Positions 1-8,063 of a DNA stretch of 43,325 nt are shown one piece after another (within the stretch, counting starts at the first letter, position 1; each line of letters starts with the position of its first letter). The DNA is taken from contig CAUGMN010000012.1 in NCBI GenBank assembly GCA_959600635.1, forward strand, positions 1 to 43,325, in the 5' to 3' direction. The notes under the pieces were generated by a model that had not been told where the DNA came from, ran no database searches, and saw only the letters and a list, made by a program, of their open reading frames with translations. Origin of the DNA: QAMX01 sp003149835 (GTDB taxonomy: Bacteria; Bacillota; Clostridia; Oscillospirales; QAMX01). The translations under genes and the position numbers were made by a program.

Positions 1-80
1 GTCTCGGCGCCGGATTTGAAAACGCGTGTGATATGCTCGCCGCGCATCAGAATACCGCTGTCAGATTGCTCCATATCCAT
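1..80 (-). CDS. ABC transporter ATP-binding protein, N-terminal fragment
   Basis: Only the first 26 codons lie in the window; the rest continues past the left edge. The ATG at 80-78 follows a GGAGGCG ribosome binding site at 90-84. The translation contains ILMRGEHITRVFKSGAE, the usual first beta strand and A-loop approach of LolD/MacB-type ATPases. It starts 11 bases after the stop of the FtsX-like permease, so it should be the ATPase energising that permease and the adaptor lipoprotein. The Walker motifs are outside the window, so the family call rests on the N-terminal pattern and on context. Confidence 0.75.
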   Translation of the reverse strand, partial: MDMEQSDSGILMRGEHITRVFKSGAE

Positions 81-90
81 CTACGCCTCC

Positions 91-2967
91 TTATTCCTCG
101 CCGAGCTTGACGGCGCGGTCGATCTTCTGCCGGATCACCATGACGGAGAGAACGGCGATACAGATCAGCAGCATACCGCCGACGATGGCGCTGATCCGGA
201 TCAGGTCGCCGCTCGTCGCCACAACTTTGAACGGAACGATGTCTTCTACGGACGTATAGTTGATCGCTAACATCGGCACGAACAGCGTGCTGCCGACCTT
301 GCCGATCAAAATGCCCATCGCCGCCGCCACGCCGGAAACGAGGAGCTGCTCGCAGATGAGCATTTTCATAATCCCCGCCTTCGACATCCCGAGCGCGCGC
401 GAAATGCCGAATTGCAGCGTTCGGGATTTGATGGAGATGATCCAATAGATCATAAAGCCGAGCGCACAGATAATCAGCGCCGTCAAAAAGGACACCGACA
501 GAAGCCCGTTAGCGCCTTGCAGAACCGGGCTGTTTTTCTCGTCTATGACCTCCTGCGCCGCGCTCTCCATGCTCTGAACGCCGAATTCGCTGTCGGCCAG
601 CGTTTGATACAGGGCGGTATCCGTCACGTTTTCAGCCTTTTTGATCCAAAAGGCGTAGGGACGGAGATCATGCTCGAAAAACAGCTTGGAGAGGTTTCCG
701 ACGACGAAAGCCGTTTCATAAACCCGGCCACGCTCCGTCTCGTAGTATTTATCAAAACCCGGCCACGCATCTACGCCGGCGATGACCGTCCCTGTGATGC
801 TGCCGATGGAATTCATCACCGTCAGCGAGTCGCCGACCTTGACGCCCAGCTTCTCTAAAATATTGTTGGAAACGACCAGCGCCTCCTCGTCCAGGGACAT
901 GACGTTCAAATACTCGTTGAGATGATATGTGTTCATATTCGCCGTGGAGAAGGCGACCGTGCCAAACTCATACGGATCAACGTACATGACGTCGACGTCC
1001 TGCATGTTGGCGCCGTTGCCGCGCAGCGATACGTTGGATTCCCGATAAACGCGCGCGATGGAGGATATTTCCTCAAAACCCCGGAAAGACTGCGTCAGAA
1101 GCTCATAATACGAGACGCGGATGGTCTGCACCAGTTCTCCCTCGTCGTAGATTTTGACGATGTTTCCGCTGTTTTCCGCCGAGCCGTGCACGATGTTGCC
1201 CTCGCCGTCATACATCTGCCACTGCGGCCAGTAATCAATATCCGCGCCGACCGTGGCGCGCACATTCTTTTCGATGTGGCTGTTGATCGACCGCGCCGCA
1301 TCCGTACTGAAAATGCCGACCGACATGGTGACGATTAAAAACAGCATGATATACGAGCAGTCTCTGTTCCGCGCCACACGGTTGACCGCCGAGTAGGCCC
1401 ATGCCGGCCAGAAGCGCCGCCCGAGCCAGAAAATCAGCTTGACAAGCAGCGGGTAGACACGGAGGAACAGCATCCCCGCGCCGAGCGCAAACAACGTGCT
1501 GGAAAGATAGGTCAGTATGTCGGCGCTGGTGCTGCCGACCGTTCCCTCCGCCAACATCGCCGACAGCATGCGCCGTTGGGTTTCCATAGTATAGAATCCA
1601 TACAGGCCGGCAGCGAGAAACAGCACGTCGAGAAAATACTTGTGATAAAACGGCGTATTCTTTTTTTGCCGCCGCCGTTTGCTTTCAACGATATTGACGC
1701 CGGCGCCGAAAAACGCCGGAATCATCGTGATCAGAATAAACAGCAGCGCCGTCGCGGCGACCGCGAGATATGCGCCCGGCACGATGCGGTAATCCAGAGC
1801 CTTTCTGTTGACGAATTCAAGAAAACCGTTCGACGCTCCGATGACTTCGCACAACAGCCGCCCAAGCAGCGGCCCGAGGACGACGGCCACGCCCATGAGA
1901 ATCACGCATTCAATCAGGTACAGGCCGAGGATGTAACCTCGGCCGGCGCCGCGGCTCTGCATGACCGATATCTCGTTCTGCTCGCTTTGCAGTTTCAAGC
2001 GCGAAACCATAATGATGTAAAACGCGAGCAGGATAAAGATCGGGATGGTCAGGATATACATGCTGACCTCCACTACGGCCGACTCCTCCAAAAACGCGTC
2101 GATCGCCGGGACAACGCTGAGCGACAGCATATTTTTGGGGAGGCTGCGGTTTAACGTCTCATTGGCCGAGCGGAACAGATCCGAGACGCTCTGCGCGTTA
2201 TGAGTCTTGATATCATAAAAATCAAAGGCGTTATAGTAGGTAAATTGCGTCAAATGACGCGCATAGTCCATATTTTGCGCAATTTGCTGCTCAAAGTAGG
2301 TATTGGCGGCAAACATACCGCCGGTGATCTTATCAAAAGGGGTATACCAGAACAGATCGGACGGATCCTTCGGCTCGATAATGCCGACGATCTCGATCCT
2401 GATGCCCTGCTCCTCATCGGCATACATGCTGTCGTACTCATAAACCTGGTTGAGCGTCAGCAGCGATTTCACCAGCGTCCGATTGTTGACGACGACTTCG
2501 ACGACGCCGTCGTCTCTGTCGGGCTGGAACATCCGGCCGGCGACGACCGTAACGTGTTCCTCTAAATTTTCAAGATATGTAAGCACGGCGTTTTCATAGC
2601 TCTTCGATTCTTCAACAAAGCGCCTGAACATCTCGTATTTCAGCATTTTGCCGCTGACGAGGCTGTCCATGGGAAGCTGTTGGTTCATATTCGTAAAGAC
2701 GCCTTCGATCGTCGACGAAATGGCGTTTGCGTCTTTTTTGACGCCTGCAATCCTGTAATCGACGCTTAAATACGCCGGATATTCCCCTGTTTCCGTCTGT
2801 ACCTCTTCGAGCGTTTTGGTTAGAATCCGTTGCAGAATCGCGTCCGAATACACGGGAATGCAGAAAGCGATTGCGATTGCGAGAATCAGACCGACGAGCA
2901 GCGACAGCACCTTCCAGCGGTTGCCGCTCAGTCTGCGGAATACCGTTTTGATCATAGCTCCAACCAA
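91..2967 (-). CDS. FtsX-like ABC transporter permease (MacB type, 958 aa)
   Basis: A long inner-membrane permease. It has one N-terminal membrane helix (about residues 17-40), a large extracytoplasmic domain to about residue 300, a cluster of helices (about 300-460), another helix near 540-560, a second extracytoplasmic domain, and a final FtsX-type block of three helices (about 825-950). This duplicated layout is that of ABC efflux permeases that work with an adaptor protein and a LolD-like ATPase. The start is either the TTG at 2967, preceded by GAAGGAA at good spacing, or the ATG at 2955 with a poor site; I favour 2967. The adaptor gene ends 17 bases upstream and the ATPase begins 11 bases downstream. 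The substrate is unknown; peptides, lipids or hydrophobic drugs are the usual cargo. Confidence 0.88.
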   Translation of the reverse strand: MVGAMIKTVFRRLSGNRWKVLSLLVGLILAIAIAFCIPVYSDAILQRILTKTLEEVQTETGEYPAYLSVDYRIAGVKKDANAISSTIEGVFTNMNQQLPMDSLVSGKMLKYEMFRRFVEESKSYENAVLTYLENLEEHVTVVAGRMFQPDRDDGVVEVVVNNRTLVKSLLTLNQVYEYDSMYADEEQGIRIEIVGIIEPKDPSDLFWYTPFDKITGGMFAANTYFEQQIAQNMDYARHLTQFTYYNAFDFYDIKTHNAQSVSDLFRSANETLNRSLPKNMLSLSVVPAIDAFLEESAVVEVSMYILTIPIFILLAFYIIMVSRLKLQSEQNEISVMQSRGAGRGYILGLYLIECVILMGVAVVLGPLLGRLLCEVIGASNGFLEFVNRKALDYRIVPGAYLAVAATALLFILITMIPAFFGAGVNIVESKRRRQKKNTPFYHKYFLDVLFLAAGLYGFYTMETQRRMLSAMLAEGTVGSTSADILTYLSSTLFALGAGMLFLRVYPLLVKLIFWLGRRFWPAWAYSAVNRVARNRDCSYIMLFLIVTMSVGIFSTDAARSINSHIEKNVRATVGADIDYWPQWQMYDGEGNIVHGSAENSGNIVKIYDEGELVQTIRVSYYELLTQSFRGFEEISSIARVYRESNVSLRGNGANMQDVDVMYVDPYEFGTVAFSTANMNTYHLNEYLNVMSLDEEALVVSNNILEKLGVKVGDSLTVMNSIGSITGTVIAGVDAWPGFDKYYETERGRVYETAFVVGNLSKLFFEHDLRPYAFWIKKAENVTDTALYQTLADSEFGVQSMESAAQEVIDEKNSPVLQGANGLLSVSFLTALIICALGFMIYWIISIKSRTLQFGISRALGMSKAGIMKMLICEQLLVSGVAAAMGILIGKVGSTLFVPMLAINYTSVEDIVPFKVVATSGDLIRISAIVGGMLLICIAVLSVMVIRQKIDRAVKLGEE

Positions 2968-2984
2968 CCGTTTCCTTCAAAATA

Positions 2985-4022
2985 TCAGTAGATTACCAGA
3001 TCCGCTTCGTCGAGCCCTTTTAAAATCTCGGCGTCATAACCGCTGGTGATCCCCACCAGAATGTCGCGTTCCCGCCGGTAACCGTCTTCCAAGACATAAA
3101 CATAGGTGCGCGTCCCCGCCGTTTTAATCGCGCTTTTGGCGATGACAAGCGCGTTTTCACTTCGCTCGATCAGATAGGACAGATTCATCTGCGTCCCGAG
3201 CGCGACTCCTTCCGGCAGCTCCCGATCCAGTTCGAGCAGCACCGAGTATTTGTCGATCGGCAGCGCCGTGTCGGGCAGATTATCCGGCGTCTGAATCACC
3301 GTACCCGTATAAATTTCCGTGCCGCCGGTAAAGGTCAGCTCGCACTCCGTATAAAGCGGCAGCTTATTGTAATCGGTGCCGGAATAACGCACATAGAGCT
3401 TTTCGAGATCGGCGATGGTATACAGCGTGTCCCGCGCGTTGACCAGATCGCCTTCGGAGACGGTGGCCCGATAAATAATTTGGCCGGACATCGGCGCATA
3501 GAGCTGCGTCGCCTCAAACTTTGCGCGCAGCTTTTCGAGATCGCGCCGTACGATATAAATATTCAGTTCAGCCCGCTTCCACGAAATTTCGTCGATCGCG
3601 CCGTTGCGGTACTGCTGCCGCGCCTGCTGATACTCCAATTCGGCGATTTCCGCCCGCATTTCGGCTTCGGTGAGCTGCTCTCCGATATCCGGCGATTCAA
3701 GAGCGCAGAGCAGATCGCCTTCGTTGACATAATCGCCGTTCTCAAAATACATCTTCGCCAAATACCCCGAACTGTCTGTAAACGAGACGTTCGCGCTCTG
3801 CATAGGGACGATTTCCGCCGTGCCGGAGACCCTGTTTTCAATGGTTTCACGCCGCGGCGTCTTCGTCAGATATTCGGCCTGTTTGACTTCAACAAGCGGA
3901 ACGGGAATCGGTTCCTCTTCCTCCGGAAACAACGCGCAGCCGCCGAGCTGGACAAAGGGTACGGCTGCAAGCAGGATCAGCCACAGTTTGACGCGGTTTT
4001 TTCTGGATACAAATCGATTCAA
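2985..4022 (-). CDS. HlyD/MacA-like efflux adaptor lipoprotein
   Basis: A periplasmic-adaptor-like subunit of the ABC efflux operon. From the start chosen here the protein begins with a basic stretch, a hydrophobic helix and a lipobox ending LGGC, so it should be a membrane-anchored lipoprotein of about 345 residues. It then shows the biotinyl-lipoyl half motif (GYLAKMYFENGDYVNEGDLL), a helical hairpin (about residues 115-165), the second lipoyl half (MSGQIIYRATVSEGDLV) and a beta-barrel domain. The start is the TTG at 4022, seven bases after GGGGAGGAAT; an in-frame ATG at 4082 would add 20 residues but has no ribosome binding site and would push the lipobox inward. The permease and ATPase follow closely. 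Confidence 0.85.
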   Translation of the reverse strand: MNRFVSRKNRVKLWLILLAAVPFVQLGGCALFPEEEEPIPVPLVEVKQAEYLTKTPRRETIENRVSGTAEIVPMQSANVSFTDSSGYLAKMYFENGDYVNEGDLLCALESPDIGEQLTEAEMRAEIAELEYQQARQQYRNGAIDEISWKRAELNIYIVRRDLEKLRAKFEATQLYAPMSGQIIYRATVSEGDLVNARDTLYTIADLEKLYVRYSGTDYNKLPLYTECELTFTGGTEIYTGTVIQTPDNLPDTALPIDKYSVLLELDRELPEGVALGTQMNLSYLIERSENALVIAKSAIKTAGTRTYVYVLEDGYRRERDILVGITSGYDAEILKGLDEADLVIY

Positions 4023-4149
4023 GAGTATTCCTCCCCTATGTATGTTGCCGGTTCTGAGCGGATAAAAGGCCGCGCGTTTCATCCGTCTTTTTCAAGAAAC
4101 TATTTTTTTCGATTCGCCGTATCACTCGCTGTGAAAGCGGTTAAACGCC

Positions 4150-4191
4150 CTGCTGCGCGGGCGACTTTTTTTCAAGCCGCCCGCGCAGCAG
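4150..4191 (-). terminator. perfect 14-bp hairpin after the glycoside-hydrolase-like gene
   Basis: CTGCTGCGCGGGCG at 4150-4163 pairs perfectly with 4178-4191 across a 14-base loop. It starts a few bases past the stop of the minus-strand gene at 4198. The T-run lies in the loop rather than directly after the stem, so termination strength is uncertain. Confidence 0.55.
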
Positions 4192-4197
4192 AAAACG

Positions 4198-6426
4198 TTA
4201 TTTCTCCGCGCGCAGAATTCTCATTTCGGAAAACTCGACGCCAAAGGTTTTTTCTTCAATACAAAGCTCGACGCAACCGTTGACAAACACCGAAGCCGGC
4301 AGTGAGAAGGTCTGGGAGATATATTTCCCCGCCAGCCACGTCTCGTCATACTGCGGATCGGCACGGCCGCCGTAATAATCGCCGTGATAGATCTCGGTTC
4401 CGTTGGCCGTTATGATGAGTTCCGTTTTCGGCATCGGATCCCTGCGGCGGTTAGACAGCACCAGCTTGATCTCATAATCCTGCCCCGGCAGGAAGCCACC
4501 GAGCTGACAGCGGAAAGCGTAGTCGTCATAGAGACCGAGCAACGAGACCGGCAGACTGCCGTCATTATAAGACGCGCTGTCGCCGCGGAAGTTGAGATAA
4601 GCGCCCATCGGCTTGCCGCCGAAACGCTTCATGGTATCCTCGGCGATGGAAAACACGAATTCGTCTTCACGCACCGTTTCATGCGTGACAATTGCCCGTG
4701 CGGCGTCCGCCTGCTCCGAAACCGGCAGTTGGAGAACCGCTTCCAAACGCTTTGCATAATACGTCCGGTTCGTAATCGGCAGGTCAATGGTTTCCAGAAC
4801 GGCGCCGCGTTCGGGTGCAGCGCCATGGAAATGCTCAACGTCGAGCTGTATGCCGTTGGTTTCAAACAAAATTTCCGCCAGCGTAAACAGTTCGGCGCGC
4901 AGCGTCCGGTACGCCTCGTCAAACGGCGTTGCAAGCACTTCGCGCGCTTTTTCAACCTCGCCGGCAAGCATATGCTTTCTGGCTAAGGCGCAAAGTTTGA
5001 GTTCAAACACCCGGCGGCGGCGGATCACCGCGTCGCCTTTTGCCCGGAACAGGAAGGAGGCGAACCGCCAGTTGCGCGCCAACTGCGGATTTTCGGCCGC
5101 CAGCGTCTCCCAGATGTCCAGCGTCTTTTCGATCAGCGGGTTTTCGGCCGGGTCGCCAAACCAGTTTTTCTCCAAGGCCAGAATGCCGTCAGCCACCTTT
5201 TCCGCGTCGGCGCCGACAAAGAACACGCGCGCATAATCTTCCAAGATCTCGCGAACCGGCGTGTCCGGCGCATAGTCGAGGTATCCCCAGACCATTTTGT
5301 TGAGGTCGTCGTTACAGCCCTCGGAATAGGAGACGCTTCCGGCGATATAACGGCGCGCCAGCGTATGCATATAAGCGTATTCGGTCGGACGCGGATTGAT
5401 CGATTCTCTTCCCATCGTCGAAGCGAACGCGTAATGCCAGTCGTCTTCAAAGACGTGAACCGGATATTCGCAGCGGACGTTATGCGTCACATCAGGGTAA
5501 AAACGGATGGGATAGCGCATCGGCAGCAGCCTCCGCAGCTCGTCGAGCATAAAGGCGCGGTTCGGACCGGTGATAATACCGGAAATCTCCTCGGGTTCCT
5601 CGCGCATGACGCGTATGAACTCCTGTCCCCAGTTCGGTATATGCTTGGGCTTCTGCGCCGACGGCCACATTTCAACATCTTTGTGGATTTTCTGCACTTC
5701 CCGCTGCGTCAAAATCGCCCGTTCGAGAAATTCCGCCGCCGGATAGTCGCCCGGATCGCCTCCGGGAGGAAAGACGTAGTTGAGGCGCTTCATTTTTTTA
5801 AGGACCTCGGCGCGGAGCTCCGCGGCTTCTTCCGGCGTGGAAACCTCGCAGTTGGGATACCAGACGGAGACGTCGAGGTCGAGCGTGTCGGCCAGAGCGG
5901 CGCATTCGTACATCATATCATTTTCGCTGAGCTGCATCAGTTCGTTTCGTTCCCCGTCGTCGGTTCCGCCCGGCATCAACTCGACGATATTGGAATTAAA
6001 GTACATCATATCCTTAAAATAACGGTAAAAATGTGACGGGGTCCACGCGTCATAGGTGTTATTCTTGGGACGGTAGCCGAGCTGATGTCCTCTTAACGGT
6101 TTATCGGGAGCATAATCGCCGTCAATGTCGCAGATCAGGCGAACTGTCCCGTCCTTATATTCAGTCTTGCGAAGGAAATGCGAATACCCATAGATCATAC
6201 CGCGCAGGCCTTGCGCTGAAACGGTGACGATACGGTCGGCCGTCCTGATCTCATAACTGTCCGGAGAAGCCAACGGCTTTCTGCAAAATGCTAAACCGCC
6301 GTCGCCGTCGGCGCTGGGGGTTACGCCGCGGTCGCGCAGTTCCTCGCTAAACAACTCCGCCGCACGCGCGGCGGCTGTGTCCGCCGCGTCATAGCGAACA
6401 CAAAAACGTCTGATCTCCAATCCCAT
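4198..6426 (-). CDS. glycoside-hydrolase-like protein (GH20/GH67-like fold, 742 aa)
   Basis: The N-terminal part (about residues 1-105) resembles the alpha/beta GH20b/GH67N accessory domain. The segment beginning DKPLRGHQLGYRPKNNTYD (about 107-125) and continuing to YFNSNIVELMPGG looks like entry into a TIM barrel of the alpha-glucuronidase/hexosaminidase type. The barrel and helical region run to about 560, followed by a C-terminal beta-sandwich (about 590-742). No signal peptide is visible, so it is probably cytoplasmic. I cannot assign the catalytic acids or the substrate. It has its own consensus promoter (6454-6482) and a hairpin after its stop. It is transcribed toward the efflux operon but separated from it by 175 bases. 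Confidence 0.6.
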   Translation of the reverse strand: MGLEIRRFCVRYDAADTAAARAAELFSEELRDRGVTPSADGDGGLAFCRKPLASPDSYEIRTADRIVTVSAQGLRGMIYGYSHFLRKTEYKDGTVRLICDIDGDYAPDKPLRGHQLGYRPKNNTYDAWTPSHFYRYFKDMMYFNSNIVELMPGGTDDGERNELMQLSENDMMYECAALADTLDLDVSVWYPNCEVSTPEEAAELRAEVLKKMKRLNYVFPPGGDPGDYPAAEFLERAILTQREVQKIHKDVEMWPSAQKPKHIPNWGQEFIRVMREEPEEISGIITGPNRAFMLDELRRLLPMRYPIRFYPDVTHNVRCEYPVHVFEDDWHYAFASTMGRESINPRPTEYAYMHTLARRYIAGSVSYSEGCNDDLNKMVWGYLDYAPDTPVREILEDYARVFFVGADAEKVADGILALEKNWFGDPAENPLIEKTLDIWETLAAENPQLARNWRFASFLFRAKGDAVIRRRRVFELKLCALARKHMLAGEVEKAREVLATPFDEAYRTLRAELFTLAEILFETNGIQLDVEHFHGAAPERGAVLETIDLPITNRTYYAKRLEAVLQLPVSEQADAARAIVTHETVREDEFVFSIAEDTMKRFGGKPMGAYLNFRGDSASYNDGSLPVSLLGLYDDYAFRCQLGGFLPGQDYEIKLVLSNRRRDPMPKTELIITANGTEIYHGDYYGGRADPQYDETWLAGKYISQTFSLPASVFVNGCVELCIEEKTFGVEFSEMRILRAEK

Positions 6427-6453
6427 GACCTACTTTCTTTTTGGTTTATATGT

Positions 6454-6482
6454 ATTATATAAAATGCCTTCCCCCATGTCAA
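6454..6482 (-). promoter_or_regulatory. sigma-A promoter of the glycoside-hydrolase-like gene
   Basis: On the minus strand TTGACA (6482-6477), a 17-base spacer and TATAAT (6459-6454) form a full-consensus promoter 28 bases before the start codon. Confidence 0.85.
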
Positions 6483-6534
6483 TCTTTTTATCAAAAAACA
6501 TAAGCGTCTTTCTATCCATACCTCAAAAGACAGA

Positions 6535-6583
6535 AGCGGGGAGCCGCGTCTCCTCTATTTTTTGAAGAAACGCGGTCCCCGCT
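6535..6583 (-). terminator. hairpin after the DUF1540 gene
   Basis: AGCGGGGAGCCGCGT (6535-6549) pairs with ACGCGGTCCCCGCT (6570-6583), with one bulged base and a 20-base loop. It lies about 30 bases past the stop of the minus-strand DUF1540 gene; a short CTTTT follows in that direction. Confidence 0.55.
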
Positions 6584-6611
6584 CAGACACAATGCGCCTC
6601 GCTGTCAGCGC

Positions 6612-6941
6612 TTAGCTTTCCTTGCGGAAGCTGGCGCACTCGGTTTCTTCACAGGTACACGGATCGGAACAGCCGCAGGTACAGACAGAAATGTGCTTAG
6701 CCTCGCATTCACCGTGGCAGTTAAAGGCGCATTCATGCGCCTTGCAGCTTACCTCGGTGGGTTCTTCCGGTTCGTCGAAACGCACGTCGTTGTTGAGAGA
6801 AAAGTCCCGTTGTTCAAAAGAGCCGCAGCAGGTTTGATCCTTTTTTGAAGCGCGTCTGCCGTCGACAAGGATTGAGCTGCGGCGGCAGAGGTTATCACAG
6901 TTATATGCGCATGTCGTGACATCGCATTCCAGATTCGTCAT
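6612..6941 (-). CDS. DUF1540 domain protein, two Cys-rich repeats
   Basis: A 109-residue protein with two copies of the DUF1540 Cys pattern: CDVTTCAYNCDNLCRRSSI near the N-terminus (about residues 5-23) and CKAHECAFNCHGECEAKHI in the second half, each followed by further Cys residues (CC, then CTCGCSDPCTC). The many cysteines suggest metal binding, but the family's function is not known. The ATG at 6941 follows AAAAAAGGAG; the open frame extends upstream without another ribosome binding site. A candidate forespore promoter lies at 7025-7053, and the hairpin at 6535-6583 closes the unit, so it is probably monocistronic. Confidence 0.85.
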   Translation of the reverse strand: MTNLECDVTTCAYNCDNLCRRSSILVDGRRASKKDQTCCGSFEQRDFSLNNDVRFDEPEEPTEVSCKAHECAFNCHGECEAKHISVCTCGCSDPCTCEETECASFRKES

Positions 6942-7024
6942 GATTTGATCTCCTTTTTTATTTGGCGTTTTCCAAATGAGAAAAATCCGCGGCGGTTCAT
7001 CCATCGCGCGGATTCGTCCCTATA

Positions 7025-7053
7025 TAGTATCGTTCGTTTTTCTGTTTCTATGC
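7025..7053 (-). promoter_or_regulatory. candidate sigma-G (forespore) promoter of the DUF1540 gene
   Basis: On the minus strand GCATA (7053-7049), 17 bases, then GATACTA (7031-7025). This matches the sigma-G consensus (GCATA about 17-18 bases before CATACTA) at all -35 positions and six of seven -10 positions. No sigma-A promoter as good is visible upstream of this gene. Confidence 0.45.
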
Positions 7054-7213
7054 GGCATATATGCGCCTGATGAATGGCAGAAACGTGCAGTTTTGGTGAA
7101 AGCTCCAAAAATAAATGCGATCAAATCTGTTTTTTTCGTATAAAAGCCGATTTATCCGGGATAGTTGCTTTGACAAAATTGCATTAAAAAAACATTTTTA
7201 CGCATATTGGACT

Positions 7214-7229
7214 AAATTGACGTCAATTT
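7214..7229. promoter_or_regulatory. 16-bp perfect palindrome in a divergent intergenic region
   Basis: AAATTGACGTCAATTT is identical to its reverse complement. It lies in the 455-base gap (6942-7396) between the divergent DUF1540 and histidine phosphatase genes, about 50 bases upstream of the plus-strand promoter. That gap is AT-rich and holds no convincing gene. The site is an operator candidate with no assigned regulator. Confidence 0.35.
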
Positions 7230-7279
7230 GTTATTGTAAGAAAGTCACATATCTCTTCTTGCCGCTTGGCTTTTCCATA

Positions 7280-7308
7280 TTGAATTTTGACGGAAATTGG
7301 AGTATGAT
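7280..7308 (+). promoter_or_regulatory. sigma-A promoter upstream of the phosphatase and ABC exporter genes
   Basis: TTGAAT (7280-7285), a 17-base spacer and TATGAT (7303-7308), about 90 bases before the phosphatase start. It is the best plus-strand promoter in this gap. Confidence 0.6.
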
Positions 7309-7396
7309 TAACACATCTCCGGCCGTCCCGGCCTTCTCTCTCCGGGCGCTTTCATCGTTTCCATTCAAAAATAAGAAAGAAGGATGGCTTTACGGC

Positions 7397-8056
7397 ATGA
7401 ATCTATACTTTGCCCGCCACGCTCAGTCTCTTGGAAATGTTTCTCCCGGGGAATCGGGTGCGGATCCGGATCTGACGGAAATGGGAATGGAGCAGGCCCG
7501 CCAGCTCGGAATTCGTCTCTCTGCGCTCCGTTTTGACTGCATCATTTCCAGTCCGCTCGCCCGCGCGCTCGCAACAGCCAACGAGGTCGCTGTTCGCCAA
7601 GAGGGCGGAGCCGCCGCCGTCGAATTGCTGCCGGATTTAATGGAATGCGGAACGCCGGCCGGCTTTGTCCCGCGTCCCTTCGAACAGCTTCGGAAAATTT
7701 GTCCGACCGCCGTCCCCTATACGCTTCCGACCGCCGCAGGCGGCGGGGAATCACTGCTGGAGGAATTCGACGACAACGCTTATTTTCTCGCCCGCGCGTA
7801 CAGGAATGTCGGGTATCTGCGCCGGCGCTTTCAGGGAGAAGAAAACATTCTGGTCGTTTCCCACGGTTCGTTTCTGTCCCGTCTCGTCGCGTGCGCGCTC
7901 CGTTTCCCCTATCCGGAGCATTTCAATTTTTCTCATGAAAATACGGGGTTAACGCTGGTTCGTTATCTGATAGACAACGGGCATCCCCATACCAAGCTCG
8001 GTTTTCTCAACGACACTTCCCACCTCTACCGGGCCGGACTTGTAAAAGGAGTGTAA
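7397..8056 (+). CDS. histidine phosphatase family protein (phosphoglycerate mutase-like)
   Basis: A 219-residue protein of the branch 1 histidine phosphatase superfamily. The catalytic motif FARHAQS sits at residues 5-11, the second arginine region at IISSPLARALATA, and the second catalytic histidine in VVSHGSFLSRL. The central DLMECGTPAG gives the usual acidic donor region. Substrate cannot be inferred; family members act on phosphosugars, nucleotides or other small phosphoesters. The ATG at 7397 is the start that places RHAQ normally; AAGAAGGA lies somewhat far upstream. It ends 7 bases before the first ABC exporter gene and is probably co-transcribed with it. Confidence 0.82.
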   Translation: MNLYFARHAQSLGNVSPGESGADPDLTEMGMEQARQLGIRLSALRFDCIISSPLARALATANEVAVRQEGGAAAVELLPDLMECGTPAGFVPRPFEQLRKICPTAVPYTLPTAAGGGESLLEEFDDNAYFLARAYRNVGYLRRRFQGEENILVVSHGSFLSRLVACALRFPYPEHFNFSHENTGLTLVRYLIDNGHPHTKLGFLNDTSHLYRAGLVKGV

Positions 8057-8063
8057 CTGCTTC

